A stretch of DNA of 64,000 nucleotides from IMG/VR virus record IMGVR_UViG_3300042544_002197, positions 62,001 to 126,000 of that record; one strand, 5' to 3'. The position numbers and the translations under genes are program-made. A model generated the notes under the pieces. It was not told the DNA's origin and did no database searches. It saw only the letters and a list, made by a program, of their open reading frames with translations. This stretch comes from a virus. The stretch's first letter is position 1. Each line of letters begins with the position of its first letter. Of the stretch, positions 20,201 to 30,110 are shown piece after piece.

Positions 20201-23082
20201 ATTTCAATTTCGCCAGGAACGTTAAATCCGGGGCAAGTGAAAAATGCTCCTGTATCAATCGAAGATGTTATTCCACTTATAATATCAACATTTTCAGTTA
20301 GATACTTTTTATATCTATGATATTGGGAACCCCACTTTAACATTAAATGATATGGAATATAGTGTGAAGAACTTACTTCTTTAAATAACGAAGAAGGTCT
20401 TGTACTTGATAATCCAAAGTTAACCATTTCATCTAAATCAACAAATGGTAATGAGTTTAATAAAAGATACGCGGAACCCACATATTTTCCGTATGATGAT
20501 GTTTTATGTAAATCGTTATATAATTGTTTATGAAAATATGGTGTGTTTAAAATATTAACAGAACTAAATAAACCATCAGAAGTATCTAAATCTAATTTTC
20601 TTGCAAAAATATCTGTTGTATAACCATCTTTAATCCAAAACAATGAATTGATTGGTGAACTAATTAACCCTTCTTTAGTGTTTACCTGTAAAATACCTTC
20701 AAATTTAAATTCTTGAGGTTCAAATTTTGGTTTTTTAATATAAGACAAGTATTGTTCAGAATTGAATGGGTATATTTTTGTTCTATATGGTTCCGCTAAA
20801 TATGAAAATAAATTACTATTTAAGTTTTTATAAAGATTCCCTGACTCACCACTTTTTTTAGATGTTGTATATTCTTCTATTTGAAATGGTTTTGCCAATA
20901 ATTGGTTAACATATTCTACCGTTGGTAATTGGTCTTGTACATATGGATATCTTTCAAATGGTGAAAACGATAAAAGGTATTGTTCCATTTTTTCTTTACT
21001 ATCTATCGTATTTAAAATATCTATAATATCATAATCTTCTTTTAATAGTTTCTCCAAATTAGAAAAATCAATTAATGCCAATTCTTTTATTGATGCATTA
21101 TTAAAAGTGTCAATTGCCATCGTATATCTAGACCTTTCATATATTTCATATATAAGAGAAGAAATAGATTTATTTGAATATGGAACATTTGGTGTTAAAC
21201 TTAATAACGTTGATATATTATTGAAATTTTGTTCTTGTGAATTTTCTTCAAAAATGTAACTAATATTACCAACATTACCTTCTTTTTGTGCTAATGAGTC
21301 GAGTCTTTTAGTTGCAACTCCGTGGTAGTTTTCAAGAAAATCTATTTCAGGCCAAAGTGATCTGTTAAAACTTTGTAATTTTTGTTGTAACTCAGGGTCT
21401 CCTGGATACGCCAAAACTTTTTGTTTGTTTGGTGTTTGTTTTTTAATTTCAGGCCATGGGTAAATTTGTCCGTCTTTTGACTCATCTTCTAAATTACCTA
21501 TTATTTTTTTTCTTCTTTCCGCAACTTCAAATGCTCTATTATGAACATCTTTCATTAATCTAATGTAAACATCTGCATTTGCAAGAATAACACCTATAAT
21601 ATTTCTTATTGTAGGTTCAAAACCAATTCCACCCTTTGTTGGGTCTTTAATAACTTCATTAATTTTTTGTTCAACTTTAGCCTCTAACTTGTCTCTTTGT
21701 GCAACAAATGATTTTTGTATGTTGAATATGTCCGTTAAAATTGCATTTAAGTTTACAATTATTTTACCTTCGTGAGGTGCAAAACCATTACAGTACTCAC
21801 CAACTTTTTTAATTTGATTAATAAAAGAAAATGTTTCTTTTTTAAAATCAGCCCCTGTATCGTTAATGTATTTTTGGGCAAATAACTGTGTTTTTAATAG
21901 TTCTTTTGGGTATTCTATTAATATTTTTTCTAATGTTCCGGCTTTTTCTGGATTTATTAATTTAGTTGTACTTGTTTTTTCCTGTCCTGAAAGATAACTA
22001 TATGTAACTCCTGTGACTCCATTTATTTCAAATGTGTTTTTTTCTAAGTTAATTGAACCCCAAGTTCTAACCGCAGTTTCAAAATTCTGTACTGTTTTTT
22101 CAAATTCCTTTAAACCTGCAAATATTTTATAATCAACCACTTGGTTGAATATTTCCTTTTCTAATATTTTATCTAAACTTCTTGCAACCGTAATAACTTC
22201 TCTTAGTGTTTTCGTTGGGAAGTTTTTAGGTAATAATCCCTTTGCAATATATTCATCATATACCGACCTCAACATTGTATAACCTCTTGAAGATTTTGAA
22301 ACCTTCTTCTCGTATCTACCCGTTTTTTCGTTAAAAGATGTGTTTGTTTCTTTTTCAATTGCATACATATACGGAGCATTTAATATACCCGTTAATGGTA
22401 TGTCGTTTAGATATGCATATGTTGAACCAACAAATGTGGTTGAAACTTCAAAATTACCATTTGATTCGTTGTATTTTGTATTAAATTTAACTAAATGTAA
22501 ACGATATCTAATTGCCTTACCATAATATCCTTTTACTGTTAAGTAAAATATTGGCCAAGGCATGTGAAAAAACGCATTATATGGTGAATTCTCAGGAGAC
22601 TCAAATAAAGTCTTACCTCTAACATCGATAAAGTTTATGTTAATTTGTGGTATGAAATTTGCACCTTTGATATTGATGTTAATACTGTCAATACCAAAAG
22701 ATTGTGCGGTTCCATCATAACCTTTATTTTCAACACCTTTATAAATTTGATTACCGTTAGAATCTTTTTCAGTAACAACGTTGTCACTACCATTATATGC
22801 CTCGGTCCATGACGTATCGTAATCTCCTGTTTTTGGTTTTAGAATGTTGAGTGTTCCTTTTGCAACAGAGACCAATGTGGTTTTATTACCCGAATCAACT
22901 AATGTGGTTCTTGGAATTAAATCAGCCTCTAAATTAACATACATCACCAAGTTTTCTTGTTTAACCCCTCTTTCTTCAACAACGCCATTGTTCACAACGC
23001 TGTTTGGGTCGATGTATATTAAATTGTTTTGGTCAACTTTGACTAATATATTTTCACCACTGTTTAACTTATTGTTCGCCAT
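17287..23082 (-). CDS. Giant baseplate hub protein (gp27 / late-control-D type)
   Basis: At 1931 residues this is about five times T4 gp27 (391). An N-terminal region near residues 130-240 contains a tail-hub-like stretch (FFHMPWPIFYLTVKGYYGKA). Near 1615-1680 is the pattern seen in contractile-tail hub proteins: CDVTCLGNVMIQPTMYFYL, then FKGSYWITEVSHKI and TSFKGTRIPY. The segments between are large insertions rich in Asn, Tyr and Lys. The last about 150 residues form a separate domain ending GLYDGDVVYFTMT. It overlaps the gp53 gene by 14 nt at its start. The hub assignment rests on this motif and position, not on full-length similarity. Confidence 0.75.
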   Translation of the reverse strand: MANNKLNSGENILVKVDQNNLIYIDPNSVVNNGVVEERGVKQENLVMYVNLEADLIPRTTLVDSGNKTTLVSVAKGTLNILKPKTGDYDTSWTEAYNGSDNVVTEKDSNGNQIYKGVENKGYDGTAQSFGIDSININIKGANFIPQININFIDVRGKTLFESPENSPYNAFFHMPWPIFYLTVKGYYGKAIRYRLHLVKFNTKYNESNGNFEVSTTFVGSTYAYLNDIPLTGILNAPYMYAIEKETNTSFNEKTGRYEKKVSKSSRGYTMLRSVYDEYIAKGLLPKNFPTKTLREVITVARSLDKILEKEIFNQVVDYKIFAGLKEFEKTVQNFETAVRTWGSINLEKNTFEINGVTGVTYSYLSGQEKTSTTKLINPEKAGTLEKILIEYPKELLKTQLFAQKYINDTGADFKKETFSFINQIKKVGEYCNGFAPHEGKIIVNLNAILTDIFNIQKSFVAQRDKLEAKVEQKINEVIKDPTKGGIGFEPTIRNIIGVILANADVYIRLMKDVHNRAFEVAERRKKIIGNLEDESKDGQIYPWPEIKKQTPNKQKVLAYPGDPELQQKLQSFNRSLWPEIDFLENYHGVATKRLDSLAQKEGNVGNISYIFEENSQEQNFNNISTLLSLTPNVPYSNKSISSLIYEIYERSRYTMAIDTFNNASIKELALIDFSNLEKLLKEDYDIIDILNTIDSKEKMEQYLLSFSPFERYPYVQDQLPTVEYVNQLLAKPFQIEEYTTSKKSGESGNLYKNLNSNLFSYLAEPYRTKIYPFNSEQYLSYIKKPKFEPQEFKFEGILQVNTKEGLISSPINSLFWIKDGYTTDIFARKLDLDTSDGLFSSVNILNTPYFHKQLYNDLHKTSSYGKYVGSAYLLLNSLPFVDLDEMVNFGLSSTRPSSLFKEVSSSHYIPYHLMLKWGSQYHRYKKYLTENVDIISGITSSIDTGAFFTCPGFNVPGEIEIGNETVSDVLDTGVHPFYDALYHQFINDYSHFDINAPSGVNSFTGRTTSNTINFDRVSNGDEFRYWTSFVDNSKLKSTDTHYTLLPSVGANSSSNLDLTTGSDSEKNFNKGQNSFRIVWTDETVYTTYTGKTFPSYDEYHIDVNFGDYLVMDSSIKFKKVNDLIATFSPDILDKFEEYFLDFATERVIEETPYKKFKSVKQDNFQNLLKSIVTVKKKDSDPTNTNLLIKTLREQQLENLKTITKDILSDSNLIKITIGNPKEIDLYTWNGFAESGSVKSFSYNNFDIVQTGDTTNQKDLKLIIGTEPYTGTPTNYYVEFFSTNNVEFTEEYFRIFRPLVYIYAGYRKNGGTNTKGAFQQYLISNILSYNTIFHNGIQNRQDLYLNTIISKLVGLKSETKTIQQTILNGYNDSPMKLEQYNYFKSFNDKWIAGNSIGQRLLLEEFLFLDKANRDIGDKAYFSLEKLIPLEEPENDKQNLYGLIGMLINGTGFDMRGLPAYVNFYGTNLTTKSKLTPSKKVAQNLFGTFLEVDYQESSPKMILQYTGPTSKHLEMADVSKKYNFNDDSFNVGNANKNPLVITIPDIFSNADLSKSNKVVAFEVNFGDQNQSIFKGVSLDQSSIRNTTESFIAQENLGRSESGSGAHQVDIGLFDIYRQASYTCDVTCLGNVMIQPTMYFYLKNIPMFKGSYWITEVSHKINNNNITTSFKGTRIPYASLPDPKDSFMASYRALFDRITKSAVARVKQDSLNITGSTKNEKSISTDQGTFTIDMGGKEQEIKGEQLTKETGVNVFGVRYNGYNGEKYIQKVTYNKNEYFRAIAVGMGGKTYKPEDAIQMNLLSRLKSKTIQGTTMNNNGEYVSYLTWGDINKEKDFYSLRFDLSVASADIIIGTVNKTQGVNITHAGATTHFLNPKTNKKITITPNGSNPITKDNITGPINVGPNLDGYGIALSQSLMTKLGLYDGDVVYFTMT

Positions 23083-23395
23083 AATATAACTTGTACAATT
23101 CTACAGCACTTTTGTAATCTTGTAAAGTGCTAATCAGAGGAAATGGTATTCTAATAAAAGAATTATCAGGTATTTCAAATTCCACACTACCAAGTAATGG
23201 ATTTGCTTGTAATATAATCCAACCAAATAATGGTGAGTTATAATACTCTTGTGATATTTTATCTAATCTATCTTTACCCCTTTTGTATTGCATATACTTA
23301 TCACTTCCCTTTATAGGAATTTCAATGCCAGGGACAATTCTAAATTTACCGTCCGCTAAAAAATATTGGTACCTGTCAAAATAGTCCCTACTCAT
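23069..23395 (-). CDS. 53: Baseplate wedge protein gp53
   Basis: The 108-residue product matches the compact core of gp53-type wedge proteins. It has an N-terminal YFDRYQYFLADGKFRIVPGI, then a LysM-like segment (KRGKDRLDKISQEYYNSPLF, GWIILQANPLLGS) and a C-terminal IPDNSFIRIPFPL. T4 gp53 (196 aa) is longer and also carries a LysM-type fold. It links wedges into the dome around the hub. The ATG overlaps the stop of the 1583-aa gene by 4 nt (ATGA), so coupling is likely. Confidence 0.85.
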   Translation of the reverse strand: MSRDYFDRYQYFLADGKFRIVPGIEIPIKGSDKYMQYKRGKDRLDKISQEYYNSPLFGWIILQANPLLGSVEFEIPDNSFIRIPFPLISTLQDYKSAVELYKLYYGEQ

Positions 23396-26300
23396 GGTTT
23401 ATAATAATTTAGTTTATCACCTATTTTATTCTTTGTATTAAATATTTTCTTCAAATCTGTTTTCGCTTCCGTGGTTAACTCCCCCGTTACTACCTCAAAT
23501 TCAATTTCTTTATCATTTTTCTTAACAGGAAATTTATCTAATTTAAACTTCTTCTCTGTTGGTTTTGTAATAAAATTATCAAATTTCTTTTCTAATTTTG
23601 TTTTTATCTTATCTGTAAAGTTTACAGTATCAACGTTATATAAATCTAAAATACTTTTCTTTTCATCTTTAAGTAATACAGATAACATATCATTCATATC
23701 TTGTGGTGATAATGCTGAATAATCTAATGTAGTTGTAAAATCTTCTGTAAAATGTTGGAAGTTATTTTTAATATATGTTATAACGCTTGAATAGTTTGAA
23801 TAAAAACCTTCATTTGTAAATCCCACACTAAAAGTAACTCCACTATAATTTTCCTTTTCTATTTTACCATCTCTTTCGTATTTTGTAATAAAATTAACTT
23901 TGTCTAATGCCTCAATCACCTCTTTTCTAACATCTTCTACTTTTTTCATTTCCTTAAAATCACTAATCTTTTGTGTCTTATCTGAAATTAATTTTTTAAC
24001 ATATGGTTTTAATAAGTCATTTGAATTAGATACTAATGATGATGGTAATACGTCTGAAAATCCTAAAACACTAGTTAAATCCGCAGTATTGGAAACATAA
24101 TTAACTAATGAGTCAGTTAATCTTATTTTTAATTTATTTAAATCAAGAGAAGGTTTATATTCTCCCAATAGTTTTATGTCTTCTGCAGATGTTGTATTGG
24201 TATTAACAGTATATCCAGTTATTGTTCTAAAATTTTGTGATAAAAACATTTGACCTATTTTTGGACCAAAGTTCTTTATAACTTCATTATATGCGGTTTG
24301 GTATGTATTAAAGTAATTTCCAACACTACTATAAACCATATCAATGGTGTTAGTATATTTCATCTTATTTCCATTTGGGGTTCCGATATATGTTCCCTCA
24401 ACTGTTTTGTTTGAGTTTGCTGAATCGTTTTTACCTTCTAACGAAAATCCGTTTCTTTTTTGTAATTCTTCTAAAAAATCTTTTGTGAATTTTTCAGCGT
24501 CTTTTCCGTCTATTTTAGTTGTTGTAGAAATTGCTCTTTCATCATACATTTCTGTATTTGCAAAAAAGTTTGACGATAATGCATTTTGTAATCTCTCAAC
24601 AGGTTTTTCTAAACCTTGTCCTCCAATAAATGAAACTTGTAAACTTACATTAGCAATCATTGGTTGTACACCAATTCCTTCTGGATTTAAATCCCAAGTA
24701 CTATCTTCATATGTAATTCCAACATCTCTAATAATAACTTTAGAATGGTAAAAATCACCAATTCTTAAAACACAAATAGGTGGTGGACCAAATGAAGTAT
24801 TTCTTGCTCCCACATCTAATGGGTCCGAAACTCCTTTAATTGGGATTGTATCTCCAGGTCTTACACATTGCAATAAGAATGTTAATCTACTATTTAATCC
24901 TTCGGGTGTTGTTGAATGGAAACCCGGATGGAAATATCTTAATTTTTCTTTTAATGAGGTAAATGCAACTGGTGAATCTTCTTCTAACTTTTTAAAGTAA
25001 TGACACTCCGATAATGTTTTCATAATGATTCTCTTCATCACATCTATAGTAGGTTTCCTATTCGGTACAGTCGTTGTACCATCTGGTTCAATTGTTGTTA
25101 TTGGAACCGGTATATTTGGTACTGTAATTTCCTGTGGTTGTTCAGGTTTCTTCTTATAATCAAATTTAACTCTAGCTTGTCTACAATAAAATGCAATAGG
25201 TGATGTATCTTTAAGACCTTGTCTTGTTAATATTTTTTGATTACAATTTAAATTATCTTTACCACCTGTGTTTTTTAAAGTGGTATCTTCACCATTTGTA
25301 TTAAATTTAAAAATAAACTTACCATCTACGTCATAACCAAAATCCTTAAATGTAAATTCTTTTACAAATTCTCCTGGTTTTTGATTGGTTCCTGTTTTTT
25401 CATATGGTTTTAAAACGGTATCGTTAAACCATTTTAGTTCAGGTGTTTTACCATTTGATATTCCTTTGAATATATCTTGAAAAATACTATGTCCTCTTCT
25501 AACACCTAAATAAAAATTATATGTACTATCTGCAACTTCTGAAGTTGATGATGAAATTGAAAAAGTAACTTCGCTAACCGTCTTACCTGTAATATCAGAT
25601 TTTAATGCAGCTAATTTTGTATTGTATTCTGTATACCCACTTGTTAATTCATCAAACCCTGTTGCAATTTTTTGTGCTTCTTTACTAATTGTGGCTCCAC
25701 TTGTTGCAGAATCAATAGATTCTTTACCAAAAATAACCAATCTATCTTTTTTATGATTTTCGGTTGTTCCTACCACTAATTCACCTAAATCGATAACAGT
25801 ATTTCCAGTGTATGTTACTTTTTGTTTAACATACTGTTCATATAATTGTGTGTACGTTAAATTTGTTGATCCTTTTGTTGAACCATCTTTTTTAGGATAA
25901 TCGTTTGCAAAATAAAATCTCTTATCAAATTGTACCGTTGTGTCTTTACCTCCATTTTGTCCTTTATCGGGTTTAGGAAATGTAACTGGTGTTGTGGTAT
26001 ATTTGTATTTTTTAATTTCCTGTGGTGGTTTAGAAGAATTTAAATATAGTTTTATTAGATTAATATCGTCACTATCTAAAGTTGTATATGTTTGTATTAA
26101 ACTATAAAAATCAATTTCTTCACATCCAGCAAAAAATGCATTAATGTAATTATCCGCCTCTTCATCCGACATTCCTTTGAAGTGTTCTCTAACTAATAAA
26201 TTTAAAATACTTGGGTGATCAACAACAACTTTAAAAGATATTGTACCACTTCTTGATGTATTTTGATAAGTATAAATTGGTTCCGGTCTTCCTAAAAAAG

Positions 26301-28143
26301 AGTTCTCCTCCCATCTTGCACTATTCTGTTCGTTCATTTTTAAATCATATGGTGGGAACCACATAACACGACCTCCGTTATTACCCCTTTCACAAGCCGG
26401 TAAATCGGTAACTTTAAAACCATCTCTATTAGATGTTTTCCAAGCCAAATTCTCAATTGAGAACATATACTTTTTAGCGTAAAAACCTCCTCCATATGGA
26501 TACTTGTCAACTATATTTGTTGAACCATCAAAAGATTTATTACCGTTAGACATTGGTGCATAATTTAAATTCCACGGTGTACTTCCTCCTCCCATTACAC
26601 TACCGTCAAATTTTCTTACATTACCTGTTCTTTTCATGGTATCGGAATAGTGCATATATGACCTATCCTTTGTCCATACTCTACAATATTCAACACCACT
26701 TTCTTCACCTGAAAATTTATTTGTGTATTTGATTGCAGAACCTTTTGATATTCTTAAATCACCTTCTCCAAATACTCTACTTGTTTGGTCGATTACATTT
26801 CCAACATGTGAAATTGATCCTCCGTCGGATGGCATCGAATTTAAAATTTCCTGTGTAGTTCCTAATATAGAATCTTCTCTAAAATTAAATGCGGTGGATT
26901 TTGAATCGTCAAATGTTGATGATTCACTACCCCATTCTTTATTACCTGAACCTAATTTATTTTTAGAATTTTTACTAATCCATGTAAGATTACCGGTAAT
27001 TTTACCTCCCTCAGTAATGTTTTTACTTCTGTGAAATAATTCGGCAGAAACTCTATCAAACATTATTGAAAGATAATATGGACTTCTAACGGGTCTATCA
27101 TTAAAATCACCCATCGCATATTTTACATCTTCACCTCTATCGTCCCCTATATATGCTATTCCCGCAGGTGCTTCAACACCTAAAATATTTTTTACACCTT
27201 GTGCTGCTCTGTCAATAAAATTAAATAATTTTGAGGTGTTTTGTGATCTTGCGGTTGTTGTATAATTTGGTGCATATTTGTTAAATGTTAACGTATCAAA
27301 TAATCTATTTTTTTGACCGTCACCCATATATTCGATTAATAAGTCCGAAGGTTTTCTTGATAACCTTGGTCTTCTTTTTATACCAATTAATGAACCTAGT
27401 ACACCTGTAACATCTTGAAATAATTTACCAACTTCAGTTCTTGCTTGTGGTCTTATATTTACAGGATTTGCTGGATTCGATAAATAATCGCCAGGTATTT
27501 CACTAAATGGTAATTGTGTTCCTGAAATGGTTTGTAAAAAATCAATTGCTTTACCCGGTAAAGTTCTTGCTACTGTAATTTTATTATTAGGGTCAACCAA
27601 TGGTTCTCTACCCGTAACTATGTTAAACGCAGTTGCGGTATTACCATTAAGAGCATCCAATAATCTTAATCTACCATTTGTTGCTGTATCAATATTTCTT
27701 GATATTCTTGAAAGAACAGGTCCATCAGGATTGTTTTTAATATTGTTAGCCGCAAATTTAAATAATTCAGATTCATTATCATATTTTGATGAACCCATAA
27801 TACCAACTAAATTATACGTTGGTGTATTTGTTGGGAAATAAGGATAAAGATTTAAACCATTACTTCTTCTTTGTATTAATACTGTATTTAAATCTTCAAC
27901 AATTAAATAATTGTCAGAAGGTTGATTAACATTTAAATTAGATATGTTATCAACTTGTGTCTTTCTACTTGTAGAATCGTTTAAAACAACGTCTCCATTG
28001 TCTTTATTAGACATGTCACTTAACTTATCAACTGAAAATGATGCATTACTAAAAGTCTGTGGACCATTAGGTACATTAAGTGTTTTACCTAATATATAAT
28101 CTCTGAATTTTTTAGTCGAATTAAAGTCTAAGTAACTTGGCAT
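23392..28143 (-). CDS. Giant baseplate/tube-initiator-type protein (gp48/gp54 position)
   Basis: The 1583-residue protein follows the tape measure gene, where T4 has gp48 and gp54 (about 360 and 320 aa). Near residues 1125-1175 the segment CVLRIGDFYHSKVIIRDVGI followed by ITYEDSTWDLNPEG and PMIANVSLQVSFIG resembles tube-like baseplate domains (l.iGdf......i....y......P..a.Vsl...fi). A second recognisable part near residue 680 (HPSILNLLVREHFKGMSDEE) is helical. The rest is low-complexity Asn/Ser/Lys/Thr-rich insertion. A late motif lies 10 nt before the ATG. Function is inferred from position plus this one motif. Confidence 0.7.
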   Translation of the reverse strand: MPSYLDFNSTKKFRDYILGKTLNVPNGPQTFSNASFSVDKLSDMSNKDNGDVVLNDSTSRKTQVDNISNLNVNQPSDNYLIVEDLNTVLIQRRSNGLNLYPYFPTNTPTYNLVGIMGSSKYDNESELFKFAANNIKNNPDGPVLSRISRNIDTATNGRLRLLDALNGNTATAFNIVTGREPLVDPNNKITVARTLPGKAIDFLQTISGTQLPFSEIPGDYLSNPANPVNIRPQARTEVGKLFQDVTGVLGSLIGIKRRPRLSRKPSDLLIEYMGDGQKNRLFDTLTFNKYAPNYTTTARSQNTSKLFNFIDRAAQGVKNILGVEAPAGIAYIGDDRGEDVKYAMGDFNDRPVRSPYYLSIMFDRVSAELFHRSKNITEGGKITGNLTWISKNSKNKLGSGNKEWGSESSTFDDSKSTAFNFREDSILGTTQEILNSMPSDGGSISHVGNVIDQTSRVFGEGDLRISKGSAIKYTNKFSGEESGVEYCRVWTKDRSYMHYSDTMKRTGNVRKFDGSVMGGGSTPWNLNYAPMSNGNKSFDGSTNIVDKYPYGGGFYAKKYMFSIENLAWKTSNRDGFKVTDLPACERGNNGGRVMWFPPYDLKMNEQNSARWEENSFLGRPEPIYTYQNTSRSGTISFKVVVDHPSILNLLVREHFKGMSDEEADNYINAFFAGCEEIDFYSLIQTYTTLDSDDINLIKLYLNSSKPPQEIKKYKYTTTPVTFPKPDKGQNGGKDTTVQFDKRFYFANDYPKKDGSTKGSTNLTYTQLYEQYVKQKVTYTGNTVIDLGELVVGTTENHKKDRLVIFGKESIDSATSGATISKEAQKIATGFDELTSGYTEYNTKLAALKSDITGKTVSEVTFSISSSTSEVADSTYNFYLGVRRGHSIFQDIFKGISNGKTPELKWFNDTVLKPYEKTGTNQKPGEFVKEFTFKDFGYDVDGKFIFKFNTNGEDTTLKNTGGKDNLNCNQKILTRQGLKDTSPIAFYCRQARVKFDYKKKPEQPQEITVPNIPVPITTIEPDGTTTVPNRKPTIDVMKRIIMKTLSECHYFKKLEEDSPVAFTSLKEKLRYFHPGFHSTTPEGLNSRLTFLLQCVRPGDTIPIKGVSDPLDVGARNTSFGPPPICVLRIGDFYHSKVIIRDVGITYEDSTWDLNPEGIGVQPMIANVSLQVSFIGGQGLEKPVERLQNALSSNFFANTEMYDERAISTTTKIDGKDAEKFTKDFLEELQKRNGFSLEGKNDSANSNKTVEGTYIGTPNGNKMKYTNTIDMVYSSVGNYFNTYQTAYNEVIKNFGPKIGQMFLSQNFRTITGYTVNTNTTSAEDIKLLGEYKPSLDLNKLKIRLTDSLVNYVSNTADLTSVLGFSDVLPSSLVSNSNDLLKPYVKKLISDKTQKISDFKEMKKVEDVRKEVIEALDKVNFITKYERDGKIEKENYSGVTFSVGFTNEGFYSNYSSVITYIKNNFQHFTEDFTTTLDYSALSPQDMNDMLSVLLKDEKKSILDLYNVDTVNFTDKIKTKLEKKFDNFITKPTEKKFKLDKFPVKKNDKEIEFEVVTGELTTEAKTDLKKIFNTKNKIGDKLNYYKP

Positions 28144-28153
28144 TATATTTTAT

Positions 28154-28162
28154 AATAAATAG
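28154..28162 (-). promoter_or_regulatory. Late-promoter candidate CTATTTATT before the 1583-aa gene
   Basis: The minus strand reads AATCTATTTATTATAAAA, 10 nt before the ATG at 28143. It lies in the 21-nt gap after the tape measure gene. Confidence 0.6.
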
Positions 28163-28164
28163 AT

Positions 28165-30093
28165 TTATTTAGTTTTTGGTGGTGCTGTATATTCATCATT
28201 ACCTGTGTTTATAAAATCTTCTTTTACACTTGCATCTCTGATAATTTGTCTAGTCCAACCATCCATTAATGCTTCAGATGATTTAGCTGAAACTTCAACT
28301 TTCACAACTTTTGTTGATGAGGTATTTGCGGCCGCTTGTTTAGCTTCCGCAGCTTTCTTTTCTGCCTCCGCAACATTCATCGCATTTGTTTGTGTTGTAG
28401 CAGTACCTTGTGATTTTGGTTTTTCACCTTTAAGTTCGCTAATGTAATTACCAACCAACTTATTAAAGTTATCACTCATTTGAACCGTACCCTTTGAGAC
28501 ATTATCTGCAGTTTCTTTGACGAATTTCTGAGCATCTTCCCCCGTTAAACCCGCAGCTTCGGCTGCAGATTTAGCCATATTAACTACACGACCTCTTGTT
28601 GTAGCGGCCATGAATCCAATATCTCTTTCTATGTTTTCCATAGCACTTAACTGTCCTCTTGCAATGTCTTCTGTAGACATTTTTTCAAATGCGGCTTGGT
28701 TTGCTAATAATGTAGTTTTTTGTGCATTTGTTAAATCTTCTAAAATAACTTCTGTTTGTCCACCTAATTCACTCATTAAAGATTTAGGAACTTCAATAAC
28801 CATTTTACCATCTTTCATTTGTGATAAGTTAGTTAAGAATTCCCTTTCTTTATCTTCCATTACTAATCCACTTGTCATTAAAGCACTCGCAGCGGCAGTT
28901 CTTTCTGAAGCCGCTATTGCACCTTTAGCCAATTCTTGATACGATATACCCAATTCACTTGCCATTGCTTTGGCCTTTCTTAGGTTAACACCTGTAATTT
29001 CAAATCTACCTTGTTCTTGATTATATGTGGTTAATGAACCCGCAGCACCAATTAATGCGTCTTGTAATCCTTCCACATTATTGGTTGCCATGTACATTAA
29101 TTTTATTGGGTCACCAAAGTCACCCATAGCACCTCCCAATACCGATAAATTTGCACTTAATTCTAACGCACCTTCAGGACTAAACACTTTATCCGCAATC
29201 TGATAAACAGAATCCATACTTATTCTAAATTCATTGGCCTTTTGAACCATTCTATTTAATCCTTGTACACCATTTGCAAATCCAAATTCATTTAATTTTC
29301 CTAAATTGTCTCTTAAATCTTGTGTTGTTTTTTTACTATTCAAACCTAAAGATAATGAAGATTTACCAGCAGTATCAATGGCCTTGGTTGCGTCTGAAGC
29401 ACCTAAACCGACTTTTTCAAATTGACCAAATACTCTACCCATTTCACTTAAATCTCCAACAAAAGACCTTGCGGTTGCTGCCGCTTGACCTATTGTTTCT
29501 TTTGATATGAGATTAAATCTACCCGATTCTGACATCATGTTTGTCATCATATCAGTTAGTTGTTGCATCCCATATCCTAATCTAAGTGTTGATGGATATG
29601 CGTCTATTATTTCTTCTCTTAGACCTTTTGAAAGTTCCCCTTGCATACCAACTTTTTCGTTGATATCTGTTCTTAATTGAGCTTCTTGTTTTAATTGAGT
29701 TGCTATTCCACCACCAACTTCTTCAACCAATCTACTAGCCATCCCCATTAGTCCTCCAGTTACCTGTCCTTTTTTATTAATAATATCTAACATATTACTA
29801 ATTCTAAACATTTCACCTTCGGCGTATTGTGATGATTGTGTTTTTTGTGTGTCTATTGTTCCTCTTACAAAATCAACAGCCTTATTTCCAAAATTTTGTT
29901 TGGTATCCGTTATTGGTGTATTTGTTGTACCTAATTTTTCATTATATAACTTCCATGTACCTGCTAATGATGCTCCATCGGAGCTGTCTCCCTTATATGC
30001 TTTACCAAATTCTTTTTGATACGCGTCGGCAAACGCAATTTTGAAAGCGCTTTCATTTGTAATTCCACTAGGTATTCTGCTTAATAATCCCAT
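28165..30093 (-). CDS. Tape measure protein (gp29 position)
   Basis: The 642-residue product is mostly helical and rich in Ala, Gly, Met and Lys. It has phage tape-measure-type stretches such as GGLMGMASRLVEEVGGGIAT, ELSANLSVLGGAMGDFGDPI and LIGAAGSLTTYNQEQGRF. Length is close to T4 gp29 (590), which fits a T4-sized tail if about 1.5 angstrom per residue applies. It lies directly after the gp26-like/gp51-like pair, the usual place after the tail assembly chaperones. The C-terminal part (residues about 555-610) is an Ala/Lys/Glu-rich helix. A late motif lies 4 nt before the ATG. Confidence 0.82.
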   Translation of the reverse strand: MGLLSRIPSGITNESAFKIAFADAYQKEFGKAYKGDSSDGASLAGTWKLYNEKLGTTNTPITDTKQNFGNKAVDFVRGTIDTQKTQSSQYAEGEMFRISNMLDIINKKGQVTGGLMGMASRLVEEVGGGIATQLKQEAQLRTDINEKVGMQGELSKGLREEIIDAYPSTLRLGYGMQQLTDMMTNMMSESGRFNLISKETIGQAAATARSFVGDLSEMGRVFGQFEKVGLGASDATKAIDTAGKSSLSLGLNSKKTTQDLRDNLGKLNEFGFANGVQGLNRMVQKANEFRISMDSVYQIADKVFSPEGALELSANLSVLGGAMGDFGDPIKLMYMATNNVEGLQDALIGAAGSLTTYNQEQGRFEITGVNLRKAKAMASELGISYQELAKGAIAASERTAAASALMTSGLVMEDKEREFLTNLSQMKDGKMVIEVPKSLMSELGGQTEVILEDLTNAQKTTLLANQAAFEKMSTEDIARGQLSAMENIERDIGFMAATTRGRVVNMAKSAAEAAGLTGEDAQKFVKETADNVSKGTVQMSDNFNKLVGNYISELKGEKPKSQGTATTQTNAMNVAEAEKKAAEAKQAAANTSSTKVVKVEVSAKSSEALMDGWTRQIIRDASVKEDFINTGNDEYTAPPKTK

Positions 30094-30097
30094 ATCA

Positions 30098-30105
30098 TAT
30101 AAATA
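30098..30105 (-). promoter_or_regulatory. Late-promoter candidate TATTTATA before the tape measure gene
   Basis: The minus strand reads CATCTATTTATATGATATG, with 4 nt between motif and ATG. Confidence 0.6.
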
Positions 30106-30110
30106 GATGT

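Noticed and set aside
23471-28447. Plus-strand ORFs of 66-135 codons opposite the giant baseplate genes and tape measure
   Set aside because: All lie antisense inside long, well-supported genes, lack leaders and have poor composition.
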